NCBI RefSeq assembly: GCF_000412995.1
Contig: NZ_KE332512.1
Location: 1,247,847 to 1,311,846 of the forward strand
Length of the DNA stretch: 64,000 nucleotides
Direction: 5' to 3'
Source: Treponema vincentii F0403
GTDB lineage: Bacteria > Spirochaetota > Spirochaetia > Treponematales > Treponemataceae
A model generated the notes under the pieces. The model was not told the origin of the DNA. It searched no databases and saw only the letters and a program-made list of their open reading frames with translations. Within the stretch, counting starts at the first letter, position 1. Every line of letters starts with the position of its first letter. Shown piece by piece: positions 44,481 to 54,900 of this stretch. The position numbers and the translations under genes were made by a program.

Positions 44481-46166
44481 TTAATTGATCCCGTCGAGCG
44501 GGAGATGCCCCTGCGGTTTAAAATCGCCGAGCAAGGCGGCAAAGCCTGCGGTAAACGAAACCGGCGCATAGCTGTAAAGGGCAAGCGCGGACGGGATTTC
44601 GGGAATGCCCGACAGAAATACCGGCGAAAGGCAGGAGAAAATAATATACCGTTTTTGGGGATAGGTCTTATAGAGCTGCTGTAAAAGTTGGAGCGATGAA
44701 TCGTTTGAAAGACAGAAGATAACGGTATCGCTTGCGGCGGTCTTGGTAAAAATGCCGTCCGACAGGTTGCTGGTTCGGGCGGCGGGAAAGCGTTTTAAGC
44801 CTGCCTGTAAAAACGCGGGATATGCCCCTGCGAGCAATATCTTTTCCCCGGTTTTTGCCGTGTACGGAATGTATTTACCCCGGACAACGGTAATCGCCCG
44901 CGCTGCAAGGGAAAGAAAAAAGGCCTGCCCTTCGGCATCGGGCAGCTTTTCGGTAACGGCATACACGTCCGGGTACAGCGGAACCGCATTGCCGCTTTTA
45001 AAATACCTCAGCTTTGTTTCGATAATTCTCCGCGCGGCGTCTTTAACCCTCAGCCTAAATGCTTCGTTTGTCTGCATCCGCTGTAAATTTTCAGTCCAAA
45101 AGGCATCGTAGAGGCGCGGCGTAGTGGAAGATTCGATAATATCGTTTCCTGCCTCAAGGGCGAGCTGTACCGCTTTAGCCACCGTACCCGCATAGCGGAT
45201 GGCGCCGTGCATCATCATGTCGTCGGTGATAATCAAGCCTTTAAACCCGAGCTGCCCGCGCAGTACGGTTTGCAGCAAATACGGAGAAAACGAGGCGGGC
45301 TCCCCGTGCTCGGATACGGCGGGAAAGTTGAGGTGTCCGGTCATAATCGCCGGTACATCCGCATCGATAAGATATTGGAACGGAACGAGTTCGCGGTTAT
45401 AAAACGTCTCTTTGGAGATGGCAATACTCGGCAGCTTTCCGTGGCTGTCAAGCGCGGTATCTCCGTGGCCGGGAAAATGCTTGGCCGTAGTGAGCACGCC
45501 GGCTTTATTGCTGCCTTGCATAAAGGCGCGGGCTAAAATTCCCGCCGCCTCCGGCGATTGCCCGAAGGAGCGGGGCCCGATAATAGAAGATTCATGGTTG
45601 GTATAGAGGTCTACCGTCGGCGCAAAATTGAGGTTAATCCCAAGCGCCGACAGTTCGCGGCCGATATAAAAACCTTCGTAGTAAGCGTCAATAGGGTAAC
45701 CGGAGGCGCCGATGGCAAGGTTCCCGGGCGTTTCCGACGTGCGGCCTTTAACGTGGCGTATCCAGCCGCCCTCCTGATCAGTTGCGACAAAGAGCGGAAT
45801 ACGAAAGCGGGTACCGTTGGCTTTTTTCTGCAAAAGACTGACAGCCTTTGCAAGTTCAACGCTGTCTTCGGTGTTCCAGCCGAATATCTTGATGCTGCCG
45901 AGGCTCCGCTCGGTAATCCAGTTCATCAAAAGGTCGGTAGGAGCCTGTCCCGCCCATCCGAACATGAACGTTTGGGACAATAGCTCGTCATCGGTCATAG
46001 CCTCCGTAATCCGGCCGGCAAGTTCCACGGCGGGTACGGAGTCGTAAAAGTCGGGCAGCGTTTTAAGCCCGCCGGTTTGAGCTTGAGCATTCAGTTGTAT
46101 CTTGAACTGCGGTAAAACCAGCAGCGCGGCGCCGAATAGGACGGCGGCAAAATACTTACGATGCAA
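44481..46166 (-). CDS. nagZ: beta-N-acetylglucosaminidase, GH3 family (NagZ-like)
   Basis: A signal peptide (MHRKYFAAVLFGAALLVLPQ, to about 27) leads to a GH3 domain with the NagZ signature KHFPGHGDTALDSH (about 212-225) and the nucleophile region LIITDDMMMHGAI (about 290). A C-terminal domain of about 200 residues follows, longer than cytosolic NagZ. It would remove GlcNAc from peptidoglycan fragments outside the cytoplasm. The only start compatible with the signal peptide is a TTG 5 nt after the trxB stop. It forms a run with trxB and mutS2. Confidence 0.87.
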   Translation of the reverse strand: MHRKYFAAVLFGAALLVLPQFKIQLNAQAQTGGLKTLPDFYDSVPAVELAGRITEAMTDDELLSQTFMFGWAGQAPTDLLMNWITERSLGSIKIFGWNTEDSVELAKAVSLLQKKANGTRFRIPLFVATDQEGGWIRHVKGRTSETPGNLAIGASGYPIDAYYEGFYIGRELSALGINLNFAPTVDLYTNHESSIIGPRSFGQSPEAAGILARAFMQGSNKAGVLTTAKHFPGHGDTALDSHGKLPSIAISKETFYNRELVPFQYLIDADVPAIMTGHLNFPAVSEHGEPASFSPYLLQTVLRGQLGFKGLIITDDMMMHGAIRYAGTVAKAVQLALEAGNDIIESSTTPRLYDAFWTENLQRMQTNEAFRLRVKDAARRIIETKLRYFKSGNAVPLYPDVYAVTEKLPDAEGQAFFLSLAARAITVVRGKYIPYTAKTGEKILLAGAYPAFLQAGLKRFPAARTSNLSDGIFTKTAASDTVIFCLSNDSSLQLLQQLYKTYPQKRYIIFSCLSPVFLSGIPEIPSALALYSYAPVSFTAGFAALLGDFKPQGHLPLDGIN

Positions 46167-46171
46167 AGCTT

Positions 46172-47098
46172 TTAGCTGCGGAGATTATCGATATAGGCTG
46201 CAGCGGTATGAGCGGCAATAGCGCCGTCGGCAACTGCAGTAACCACTTGCCGGAAGGATTTAGCGCGCACATCGCCCGCCGCGTAGAGCCCTTCGATGGA
46301 AGTACGCATATCCTCATCGGTAACGATATATCCGGCAGCATCTTTTGTTGCGTCGGGGAACAGCTCCGTTTTAGGATTCATACCGACAAAAAAGAATACC
46401 GCATCGCAGGCAAGCTCCCGCTCCTCTTGCGTTTTTATGTTCCGCAACACTACCGCCGTTACCTTATCGGTTCCTTTAATTTCCGTAACGGTTGTATCGA
46501 ATACCGCCTTTATATGAGGATTGTTCAATGTCCGGGTAACGAGCGCCTTTTGCGCGCGGAACGTGTCGCGGCGGTGAACCATTGTAACGGTGTCCGTCAG
46601 ATTGGCAAGGAAGAGCGCTTCATCGCAGGCTGCATCCCCTCCGCCGACTACGACGATGTGCTTGTTTCTAAAGAAGGGGCCGTCGCAGGTAGCGCAATAC
46701 GAAACGCCTTTACCCTGAAGCTCTTTTTCTCCCGTTACGCCGAGGCTGCGGTGCTCCGCCCCCGTCGCAAGAATGACTGCAAGCGCCGTATAGGTTTTAT
46801 CCGCGGTTTTGACGGTAAAGGTTTTATCCCCGTTTTTGGTAACCGCTTCAACTTTATCGGAAGAAAACTCCGCGCCGAATCCCGCCGCCTGTTTACGCAT
46901 ATTTTCCGAAAATTCAAAGCCGTTAATCGGTTCCGCGTATCCGGGATAATTTTCAAGTGAATCGATTAAAACCGCCTGTCCGCCCGGCGCTTTTTCTTCC
47001 AGCACCAATACTTTTAAATTTGCTCGGCATGCATATTGCGCCGCAGCCATACCCGCCGCGCCTGCGCCGATAACAATAATGTCATAATTTGTATTCAT
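46172..47098 (-). CDS. trxB: thioredoxin reductase
   Basis: A flavoprotein with an N-terminal FAD site (IIVIGAGAAGMAAAQYA), the redox pair SYCATCDGPF (Cys about 135 and 138) and an NADPH site (VVVGGGDAACDEALFLA). The C-terminal GLYAAGDVRAK is the second FAD motif. It reduces thioredoxin. Two ATGs compete: 47104 and 47098. A promoter TTGACC (47133-47128), 17 bp, TACATT (47110-47105) lies 6 nt from the ATG at 47098, with no ribosome-binding site, so I chose 47098 and a leaderless mRNA. Confidence 0.94.
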   Translation of the reverse strand: MNTNYDIIVIGAGAAGMAAAQYACRANLKVLVLEEKAPGGQAVLIDSLENYPGYAEPINGFEFSENMRKQAAGFGAEFSSDKVEAVTKNGDKTFTVKTADKTYTALAVILATGAEHRSLGVTGEKELQGKGVSYCATCDGPFFRNKHIVVVGGGDAACDEALFLANLTDTVTMVHRRDTFRAQKALVTRTLNNPHIKAVFDTTVTEIKGTDKVTAVVLRNIKTQEERELACDAVFFFVGMNPKTELFPDATKDAAGYIVTDEDMRTSIEGLYAAGDVRAKSFRQVVTAVADGAIAAHTAAAYIDNLRS

Positions 47099-47291
47099 TG
47101 CCATAATGTACGAAAAAAGCCGGCCTTGGTCAATTCAAGGGGGCGGCACGGCTACGGGAATTACCCTAGCTGCGCAATTTACCTTTACTTGTTATTATGA
47201 TACTATCGGGTAAAATGGAACAGCTTCATAAAATTTGTGTTAGCAACAATATAGAGACGAATGCCTAACTTAAATACGGAAAGAGGAACCA

Positions 47292-47384
47292 TATTCACTC
47301 GGAGCACGGCAAGTTTAAGGTAACGCCAAACGGCGGTCAGAACTGGTCGGTAGGCAGCAACGGCTATTTGACGACGCCGTAGGA
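47292..47384 (+). pseudogene. C-terminal remnant, unidentified
   Basis: A short frame ending in TAG encodes KRNHIHSEHGKFKVTPNGGQ then NWSVGSNGYLTTP. It has no start codon and no ribosome-binding site. The sequence has the look of the tail of a toxin or surface protein, but I cannot assign it. The rest of the gap 47105-47422 holds nothing else recognisable. Confidence 0.3.
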
Positions 47385-47400
47385 GAAACAATTACCGGCA

Positions 47401-47423
47401 ATTCATAATTAAAAATTATGAAT
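47401..47423. repeat. AT-rich palindromic repeat
   Basis: ATTCATAATT and AATTATGAAT flank AAA. It supplies the stop codon of the MerR-type gene. Related copies occur at 3076, 49348 and 55685. Confidence 0.6.
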
Positions 47424-47776
47424 TATGGACACTGTTCTTTCTTGTAAACTTGAATAAGCCTGTATACATTTAACAGTTCACCGCGGATGCCAGAAAGCTC
47501 CGTAATACGTCCGCGGCCATCCTTGCCGGAAAGATCGGAAAGCAGCTGTTGCCCTGCTCCTTCAAGCGTAAACTTCCGTACCTCAATCAGATACTTCATA
47601 CGGAAAATTAAATCGAGGTGGTGGTCGGTATAGAGTCTCCTGCCCTGAGCATCCTTTTGCGGGCGCAAAAAAGGCAGAGTCTGTTCCCAATAGCGGAGAA
47701 TATGAGCCTTGATGCCGGTGAGCTTTTCAACCTCGCCGATGGAAAAGCCTGTCACGGTTTTACCCGCTCTTCCCAT
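47423..47776 (-). CDS. MerR-family transcriptional regulator
   Basis: The N-terminal 75 residues are a MerR-type winged helix (FSIGEVEKLTGIKAHILRYW, then LYTDHHLDLIFRMKYLIEV). The rest is a short helical tail (117 aa in all). No ligand-binding domain or metal-binding Cys cluster is visible, so it probably senses nothing directly or acts with another protein. Its start overlaps the der coding region by 25 nt on the same strand, so it is translated from the der message. Confidence 0.85.
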   Translation of the reverse strand: MGRAGKTVTGFSIGEVEKLTGIKAHILRYWEQTLPFLRPQKDAQGRRLYTDHHLDLIFRMKYLIEVRKFTLEGAGQQLLSDLSGKDGRGRITELSGIRGELLNVYRLIQVYKKEQCP

Positions 47777-49272
47777 TTTACGCGGCTGCCTTTAACCCGC
47801 ACAATAAAGGGTATGGAAGTAAACCCGAGGTCTTTCCGTATCCGGTTGCTGATGTAGCGGAGATAGGATTCCGAGACAAGGTCGGGTTTGTTGGCAAAGA
47901 TTAAAAACTCAACCGGACGGACGGAGGTTTGCAGCATATACTTGAGCGTGAACGAATTGCGCTGCCCGTGCGGAGGGGGAACGGCCTCAAGCCAGTCTTT
48001 AAGCGCAAGGTTGAGTGCGGATGTTTCTACTTTTTTGGTCAGCTGATCGAACAGCTCCAGCGCGGTGTTGAGCAGGTCGGGAATACCGCTGCCTTTCTGT
48101 GCGGAAACCGGAACAATCGGTGCGTATTCCATCTTACCGAACATGATTTTGATATACTGCTCCGCATCGCGGAATTTTTTTTCGCCTTTGACCAAATCCC
48201 ATTTATTCAGCACAAAGATAACACCCAGCCCCCGCTTGGTCGCCTGTACGATGATTTTTTTGTCTTGTTCGGTCAACCCTTCTTCCGCATCGATGAGGTG
48301 AAACACGATGTCGGCATTCTCCAAGCTCTTCATTGCTCGGACAACCGAGTAATACTCTATGTCTTCTTTTACCTTCGTTTTGCGTCTGATGCCGGCGGTA
48401 TCCTGAATGATAAACTGCCTGCCTTTATAGAAAAACTCACCTTCCACCACATCGCGGGTAGTACCGGCAATGTCCGAAACAATCGATGCGGAAGTCTTGG
48501 TAAGATAGTTGCTGAGCGTGGACTTACCGGTGTTGGGTTTTCCGATGAGGGCGATGCGGATTGCGGTGTCGGCAGGCGCTTCGCATACGCGCGAAAAGTC
48601 CAAGCCTTTTGTTATTTCCTCGGCAAGCGAGGTGATGTTATCCCCGTGTTCCGCACTGATGCACAGCAGCGACGGAAAGCCGAAGCTTAGATAGTTGTAG
48701 GCTTCCGCTTCGCCGCGTCCGCCTTCTGTTTTATTCACCGCGGTAATGAGCTTGTCCCAATAGGGGCGCAGAAAGCGGATAAATTCTTCGTCTTCCGCAG
48801 TCGGGGCAGAGGCTTCTAATAATAGAAGAATTTTATCGGCGCGGCGGAGCGCATCCTGCGTTTTTTCTACGACAAGCTCGTCCATCATGTCGTCGTTTTT
48901 GTCGCCGCTGCGGGTCAGCTTAAAGCCGCCGGTATCCATCAGCCGCACGGGTAACCCGTTGATAATCGCCTGCGCCTCGATAGGGTCGCGGGTTACGCCG
49001 GGTGTCGGGTCGGTAATGGCGCGGCGCTCCCGCAAAAAACGGTTGAACAGGGTAGACTTTCCGACATTCGGACGTCCGGCTATCACCACCAGCGGCGTAT
49101 TTTCGTATTTTTTGCGGTAGTCAAAAGCCCCTTCCGATCCTTCCGGAGTTGTAGGGTCTGTTTCCATCCTGATGCCTGTATCTGTAGCGGTATCTGTATG
49201 CACTACCGTATCGGCATCACCCGTTTCATTTCTATCGTCTCTATAGGTATCTATTCTGCGGTTTTTACTCAT
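47752..49272 (-). CDS. der: ribosome-associated GTPase Der (EngA)
   Basis: Two tandem GTPase domains mark Der: G1 motifs GRPNVGKST (about 66) and GKPNTGKST (about 242), each with its DTAGG/DTAGI and NKTE/NKWD motifs, then a C-terminal KH-like domain. Der matures the 50S ribosomal subunit. Before the first domain there is an extension of about 58 residues, Asp/Thr-rich and probably disordered. GGAAGGA lies before the ATG. The merR gene overlaps its end. Confidence 0.95.
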   Translation of the reverse strand: MSKNRRIDTYRDDRNETGDADTVVHTDTATDTGIRMETDPTTPEGSEGAFDYRKKYENTPLVVIAGRPNVGKSTLFNRFLRERRAITDPTPGVTRDPIEAQAIINGLPVRLMDTGGFKLTRSGDKNDDMMDELVVEKTQDALRRADKILLLLEASAPTAEDEEFIRFLRPYWDKLITAVNKTEGGRGEAEAYNYLSFGFPSLLCISAEHGDNITSLAEEITKGLDFSRVCEAPADTAIRIALIGKPNTGKSTLSNYLTKTSASIVSDIAGTTRDVVEGEFFYKGRQFIIQDTAGIRRKTKVKEDIEYYSVVRAMKSLENADIVFHLIDAEEGLTEQDKKIIVQATKRGLGVIFVLNKWDLVKGEKKFRDAEQYIKIMFGKMEYAPIVPVSAQKGSGIPDLLNTALELFDQLTKKVETSALNLALKDWLEAVPPPHGQRNSFTLKYMLQTSVRPVEFLIFANKPDLVSESYLRYISNRIRKDLGFTSIPFIVRVKGSRVKWEERVKP

Positions 49273-49347
49273 TATCCTTCCTCAAATATTCCCTTGCCGG
49301 ACTGTGATTATAGAAAATTACCGCAGCTCTAACAACACCCTAGGGTA

Positions 49348-49370
49348 TCAATTCTTAATTATGAATTATG
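49348..49370. repeat. AT-rich palindromic repeat
   Basis: AATTCTTAATTATGAATTAT is a fourth copy of the ATTCATAATT-type repeat, between the divergent der and moxR genes. Confidence 0.5.
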
Positions 49371-49430
49371 AACAGCTGTGCGACAAAGCAGATAGTAGAT
49401 GAGGTAGCGGTAATTGTAAAAGCCGGTAAT

Positions 49431-49459
49431 TTGCTACATTCGGTTATGTATGCTATAAT
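49431..49459 (+). promoter_or_regulatory. consensus promoter of the moxR operon, leaderless
   Basis: TTGCTA at 49431-49436, a 17-bp spacer and TATAAT at 49454-49459. The ATG begins 7 nt after the -10 box. Confidence 0.75.
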
Positions 49460-49466
49460 CTCCGCT

Positions 49467-50438
49467 ATGAATACCGAAAAAACGGCGGAACAGCTTCTTT
49501 CCGCACTGGAAAAAGCAATTAAAGGAAAGAAGGATGTTCTCCGTCTTTTTATTACCGCATATCTGACCGGCGGGCACGTCCTTTTAGAGGATGTGCCGGG
49601 CGTCGGGAAAACCACACTTGTTAAAACCTTTGCAGCGCTTATCGAAAAAGACGGGCAGCCTGCGCGGTTCAAACGTATCCAATGCACCCCCGACCTTTTA
49701 CCCTACGACATTACCGGCGTGGAAGTTTTTAATGCGGGGCGGAATACCTTTGAATTTATGGAAGGCCCGGTGTTTGCGGACATTCTGCTTGCGGATGAGC
49801 TGAACCGCACCCCGCCTAAGGTACAGTCCGCCCTGTTGGAAGCGATGGCCGAGCGGCAGGTAACCGCCGGTACGGTAACCCGCCCGTTAAGCCCCTATTT
49901 TTTTACAGCGGCTACGCAAAATCCGGTGGAAAGCTTAGGTACCTATCCGCTCCCCGCCGCTCAGCTTGACCGGTTCAGCATCTGTCTTTCAATCGGTTAT
50001 CCCGATGAAGACGCGGAAACCGAGCTGCTGCACGAACAAACGCACCCTGCCGACGCGGAGCCGGTTACGCCGGTTGTTTCCATCCGGGATATTGCGGCTT
50101 CGCGGGAAGAACAGCGGCAGGTATTTGTGCATCCCGTACTTGAACAAGTCATCGCGCGGATCGGGAAAGAAACGCGGGCACACCCTGCTTTTAGGCTCGG
50201 CACATCTCCTCGCGCCGGTTTGCATTTACTGCATATAGCCCGTACCTTTGCCCTTGTCAACGGACGTAATTGGGTGGAAGACGATGATATCCGCACGCTT
50301 GCGCCGCTTGTACTTTCCCACCGCTGTCTAATAAAAACCGGCGCCGGCGCGGCTTCGGAACTCATCAACAATATTACCGAAACGGTTATCCGTATCGCCG
50401 ACAAACGAACTGATTGGATGCGGCCGGCCGAGGCATGA
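49467..50438 (+). CDS. MoxR-family AAA+ ATPase
   Basis: An AAA+ ATPase of 323 residues with Walker A EDVPGVGKTTL, Walker B ILLADELNRTPP, and the MoxR-specific FATQNPVE-like motif (TAATQNPVESLGTYPLPAAQ). MoxR proteins act as chaperones in assembling envelope or surface complexes, nearly always beside a DUF58 gene, as here. The frame is open to an ATG at 49368, but the promoter at 49431-49459 shows that the message starts at about 49467. There is no ribosome-binding site. The DUF58 gene overlaps its stop. Confidence 0.93.
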   Translation: MNTEKTAEQLLSALEKAIKGKKDVLRLFITAYLTGGHVLLEDVPGVGKTTLVKTFAALIEKDGQPARFKRIQCTPDLLPYDITGVEVFNAGRNTFEFMEGPVFADILLADELNRTPPKVQSALLEAMAERQVTAGTVTRPLSPYFFTAATQNPVESLGTYPLPAAQLDRFSICLSIGYPDEDAETELLHEQTHPADAEPVTPVVSIRDIAASREEQRQVFVHPVLEQVIARIGKETRAHPAFRLGTSPRAGLHLLHIARTFALVNGRNWVEDDDIRTLAPLVLSHRCLIKTGAGAASELINNITETVIRIADKRTDWMRPAEA

Positions 50439-51907
50439 TGCGGATACGGATTACGGTACACGGTGCGGTATACACCGCAATGGGAGCGCTGCTTTTAATA
50501 AGCGGCCTGCTCCGCGGAGAGCTTTTGAGCGCAGTCTGCGGCGGATTACTCACCCTCTATGCCGGTTTTGCCGCCGCAGCCGTGGGCGTTACCGCCCTTT
50601 GTTGGAAAGCGCAAGAACCCGAACTAACGGAAGACGGCAGCGGCTTTACGGTTATTCCCGCCCGTTCCAAAGCGGTGCAGGCAGGGGAGACTGCGCGCTT
50701 TCCTCCTTGCGTTCCCGGAAGTGCAGTATGTTACACGATTGAATTTTCACTATCACCCAACCATACCGCAGAAGCGGCGGAAACGGTAGAAACTCTTTTC
50801 ATCCCGTTGCAGGGAATGCAGGCTGCCTGCTACCCGGAACATCTGCACCGCGGACGGTACTTTTATAAGCGGCAGTATCTCAACATCCGGGACTTTGCCG
50901 GTTTTTTTGCCGCGTTATATATGCAGTCGCCTTGTTTATCCGCCGCCTACACCGTAGTGCAGCCGGTGCTTCCGCCGAACAAAGCCTTGGCTCCCGACCT
51001 CCGCTCCCGTGCTGTAAACGATCTTCCGTCCCAAGAGCGTACACACGAGCTTTATGAATCGCGCCCGTATTTTCCCGGCGACGACCCGCGGAAAATTCAC
51101 TGGAAACTCTATGCGCATACGCAAACCCTTTCGATAAAGCTCGGCGCTTTTGAACCGCCGCCGGTTAAACGTTTAACGATATATATAGAAGAACCGGTAG
51201 TTTTAAAAAAAGAGCGGGTATCGGCCGCCGCTGTATATGATGCTTTTATCGGCCGCCTTTCCGGTGTGATTGTGCAGCTGCTGAACGCCGGTATTCAATG
51301 TTCTCTTCTATTATATGACTATCCGCAAAAAGCCTTGCAGCACTACGAACTAATCGAGGAAGGATCCGCCGCTGCTGCGCAGATACAAAACCTGCTTGCC
51401 GTACCCGCGCTCCGTTTTTCGCCGGAAGCTATCCCCGATGCAGCGGTGGTCTTTAATGCAGTGCACGGCGGCGGCCTGCTATATTGTTATCTTCCCGCTG
51501 TAGGCAAAAAGATTGCCGCTTCCCCAAAAAGTACCGCGGGTGAAAAGGCTCCAATTTATGAGGCCGCTGCTTATAAAAAAATCACAGCGGATGAAAAAAT
51601 CGCAGCGTGCCGCCGGAGCGGGATAGAAACGCTTTTTTGCCTTGCCGCACCTCCGGTACCGGAAGAATATACGCCGGACGATTCCCGGATGACAGACGGC
51701 ACGGCCTCCGGCCGGGAATCTTCTTCGGCTGCCGAGCCTAAACCTTCTGCACAGCACCGTATTCTAGGCCGGAGGTACATACACCGGCTGCTGTACTCTT
51801 CCGCCGCTTCCGCACGGCAGGATGCTTTTTACCGCAACGTGCGGGAAGCCGCCGAGCGGGAACTCCGTATCTTTACCGCAGGAAATTGCCATGCAGAACT
51901 ACTCTAA
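50435..51907 (+). CDS. DUF58 (BatA/YeaD-like) membrane protein
   Basis: Two N-terminal membrane segments (about 8-27 and 30-52) are followed by a domain with the DUF58 core YESRPYFPGDDPRKIHWKLY followed by AHTQTLSIK. The C-terminal half resembles a von Willebrand A-like fold but lacks a clear MIDAS motif, and a charged, low-complexity insert of about 60 residues precedes the end. The start is an ATG overlapping the moxR stop. The gene ends 17 nt inside the next frame, so all three genes are coupled. It probably receives the MoxR chaperone. Confidence 0.82.
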   Translation: MMRIRITVHGAVYTAMGALLLISGLLRGELLSAVCGGLLTLYAGFAAAAVGVTALCWKAQEPELTEDGSGFTVIPARSKAVQAGETARFPPCVPGSAVCYTIEFSLSPNHTAEAAETVETLFIPLQGMQAACYPEHLHRGRYFYKRQYLNIRDFAGFFAALYMQSPCLSAAYTVVQPVLPPNKALAPDLRSRAVNDLPSQERTHELYESRPYFPGDDPRKIHWKLYAHTQTLSIKLGAFEPPPVKRLTIYIEEPVVLKKERVSAAAVYDAFIGRLSGVIVQLLNAGIQCSLLLYDYPQKALQHYELIEEGSAAAAQIQNLLAVPALRFSPEAIPDAAVVFNAVHGGGLLYCYLPAVGKKIAASPKSTAGEKAPIYEAAAYKKITADEKIAACRRSGIETLFCLAAPPVPEEYTPDDSRMTDGTASGRESSSAAEPKPSAQHRILGRRYIHRLLYSSAASARQDAFYRNVREAAERELRIFTAGNCHAELL

Positions 51908-54900
51908 ACCTGCCGCCGTGCTCCGTATATGCTCTCTTCTGCTGCTCCTATCGGTACCGCACCGCTACCTTGCCGGTATTCTTCCTGCAGCGGCGCTGCC
52001 TGTGTGGGGGCTCTGCTGCACGGCGGTAATTCACTTTCTGCATAGAAAGGGAATACGTGCGGAAGCGGCGTGGGGCATCGGTTTTTCAGCCGCGCTGCTT
52101 ATCCCCGCGTGCGTACTCGGAGTGCTTGCGCTGATACCGCAGCTCATTGCGGACACACTTTTTTTGCGCCTCAAGCTGATATTCGGCTTACTTGCACTTA
52201 CCGCCTTTATCAGTATTACCTCGACAGTGCTGTTCATCTCCGCCGAACGGTGGCGGCGCTATGAGCCGCTCGCAGCCATTCTCGTATTCTCTCTGCTGTT
52301 TTTCCCGCAGCAGCACTACCGTCTTACGGTGTTTTCCCATCCGGTCTTTGCGGCAGGCTTTGCCGGTGTCTTTATGCTGATTCAAACAGCCGTGCTCTGC
52401 ATCCCGTCCGGTAAACGCCGGCGGTTCGCGGTGTTCTTTTCCGTCTTTATCGGCTTAACGGCGATCATCCTTGCACTCCTCATCAGGACGTTTAATAAAA
52501 GCTCAGTCGGCAATAACGGCGGTCTGCTTGAACAAAAGCTTTTCGAGTTTGATTTTTCTCAGTTTTTACAGTTGCAGGATGAGGTAAAAATGAATACCAA
52601 TCTGGTGATGGTAGTGCACGTCGATCAAGAATATGATTCTCACTTATTCCGTCGCATGTACCTGTCGGGCTGGAGTCCTCAAAAAGGGTTTTACGAAAAA
52701 ACAGCTCCCGGTGAACCGGAGCAGCCGCTGCGGGTCGCCGGACAGCCGGAGGAGCTTCCGCATCAACCTTTCCTGTGCCGCGAACGGGTCAGTCAAGAAA
52801 TATTTACCGTCAACCTCGACCCCGATTCCCTTGTCGCGCTCGACTATCCGCTGTCGGTAACGCCGTACACGGTGTGGGACACCGTGAGCTTTAAAGGCGC
52901 TTACAAGGTGGAAAGCGAGATACTGCATGGTGTGCCGCTCGACCTTATTACGGCGGAAGCGCCGTCGGGGAATCCGGAGGAAGGACTTTCGGCGGAAGCT
53001 TTGCGTTTTTATACCGCGGTAGATTCCGGCACAAAGGAGCTGCTTTCCCCCATCGCGGAATCGGTTACCGCTCCGTTTGCACTCTACTATGATAAGGTCT
53101 ACGCCTTGCTCGACTATTTCCGCGAAGGCGAGTACCGGTATTCGCTCCGCCCCGGGCAGGCTCCCGACGGCGATCAGCTGCGGTATTTTGTTACCGAATC
53201 GAAAAAAGGCTATTGCTCGTATTTTGCCTTTGCATACTGCCTGATGCTCCGCAGTCTCGGCATCCCTGCACGGGTCGCCGCCGGATTTTTCCTGCAGCCT
53301 GAATCGGGTATCCTCAATTATTATCCGGTGAGGGCGAATATGGCGCACGCATGGGTGGAAGTGTTTTTCCCGTACCTCGGTTGGGTAGATGTAGACCCGA
53401 CAACCGAACAGCTTGCGGAAGGAGAAATGCTCGATTTCTCCTTTCAGGCAGGCGGCGATCAATTTACGCAGCTCCTCGACGAAATTCTGTTAAACCGGTC
53501 GTCGCTCCGTGCCCGGCATGATGGAGCGCTTTCTGCGGCAGAAGCCCAAACCGTTGCCCAGCGCGTTTCGCAGTTTTTTAACATGCACCGCGGAATACTG
53601 CTCGGTATTGCCGCGCTGGTTCTCATTCTTTTGTACGGTTTGTTCCGCGCCTATCCGTATCTGATTATCAGGTTTTCGCGGAATAACCGGAAGATTATTC
53701 TCACGCTGAAACGGCTCCATAAACATCCGAGCGAAGCTTTCTATGCGCTCACCCAAAAAGCAAAGTTCGCTCCCGCCTGTACCGACGAAGATGTTGCAGT
53801 GGCCAAGCGGCTCTACCGCGCGGAGAAAAAGCAGCGGCAGCCGGATGGCGCGCAGGTAAATGAGCCTTACCGAAAACATCCGCAGACTGATAGTTATGAT
53901 GAGCGGACTGATATGGATACGCGTCGGAGCGATAAACAATCACCGCGCGGCGGGATGCTGCTTGTGCTGTTTTTGTTTCTATTGCCCTTACGTCTTTTCC
54001 CCGCATCCGGCGCCGATGAGCTGCTGCAAAAGGCGGATAAGGCGGTGCAAGCGGAAAACTGGGATACGGCCGCCGCGCTGCTCGAAGAAGGTATTGCGCG
54101 GTACCCTGCAAATGAGCTTTTCCAGCTCAAGCTCGGCGATATGTATTTTAACAACGGACTGTATGAACCGGCATACCGCCGCTTTACCGAAGGCTTGCGT
54201 ATTAACCGGTACAACATTAAACTTCTGTACGGTGCGGCGGGCGCTGCTGCGGCTTTAAATAAAGAAGAGGAAGCGCGCCTGCTTTTGCATGAGTACCTGT
54301 CGTATAATCCTACGGATATTTTCGGATGGTCAACGTACGGATGGCTCTGCTTTAAAACGCACCGAACCGATGAGGGTATTAAGGCGATGCTCGACGCCCG
54401 CAGCAGCTACGGCGACGACGGCTGCATTGCAAACGCGCTCGGGAATCTGTACGGCGAACTTTTCGACTACCGGAATGCGGCGCTCTATTACCGGAAAGGA
54501 ATCGAACTTGCGATACAAAACGATTCGCTTTACTCGGCTTCGGTGTATTCCTATAACAAGGCAATTTTGGAAACCGAATTTTATCATTTTGCGCAAGCGG
54601 AAGAAGATGCCCGCAATGCTTCCGGCTATTTTTCGCGTGCGTCGGGCTATTTGATTCTGGGAGAGCTTGAAGAGCGGAAGAATAATTTTGACCGCGCAAT
54701 TACCTATTATGCACAATCGACAAAAGATAATCCTACACCGCTGCCGCTGATCAACCTTGCAAAGATCTATCTGCGGATGGGGCATTGGGAGCAAGCGGAA
54801 CGCTATATCGCTCAAATTGAGCGGGTTACCGACTATTCGTGGATTGCGAATTTCGGTATGAGTACGGCGCAGTTTTATACCGAACTGTACGGTCTGTATC

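Noticed and set aside
46208-46960. 250-codon frame opposite trxB
   Set aside because: Complete antisense overlap with a strongly conserved gene and no start signals.
52644-53462. 272-codon frame opposite the transglutaminase domain
   Set aside because: Antisense shadow; the sense frame holds the catalytic triad and all domain motifs.
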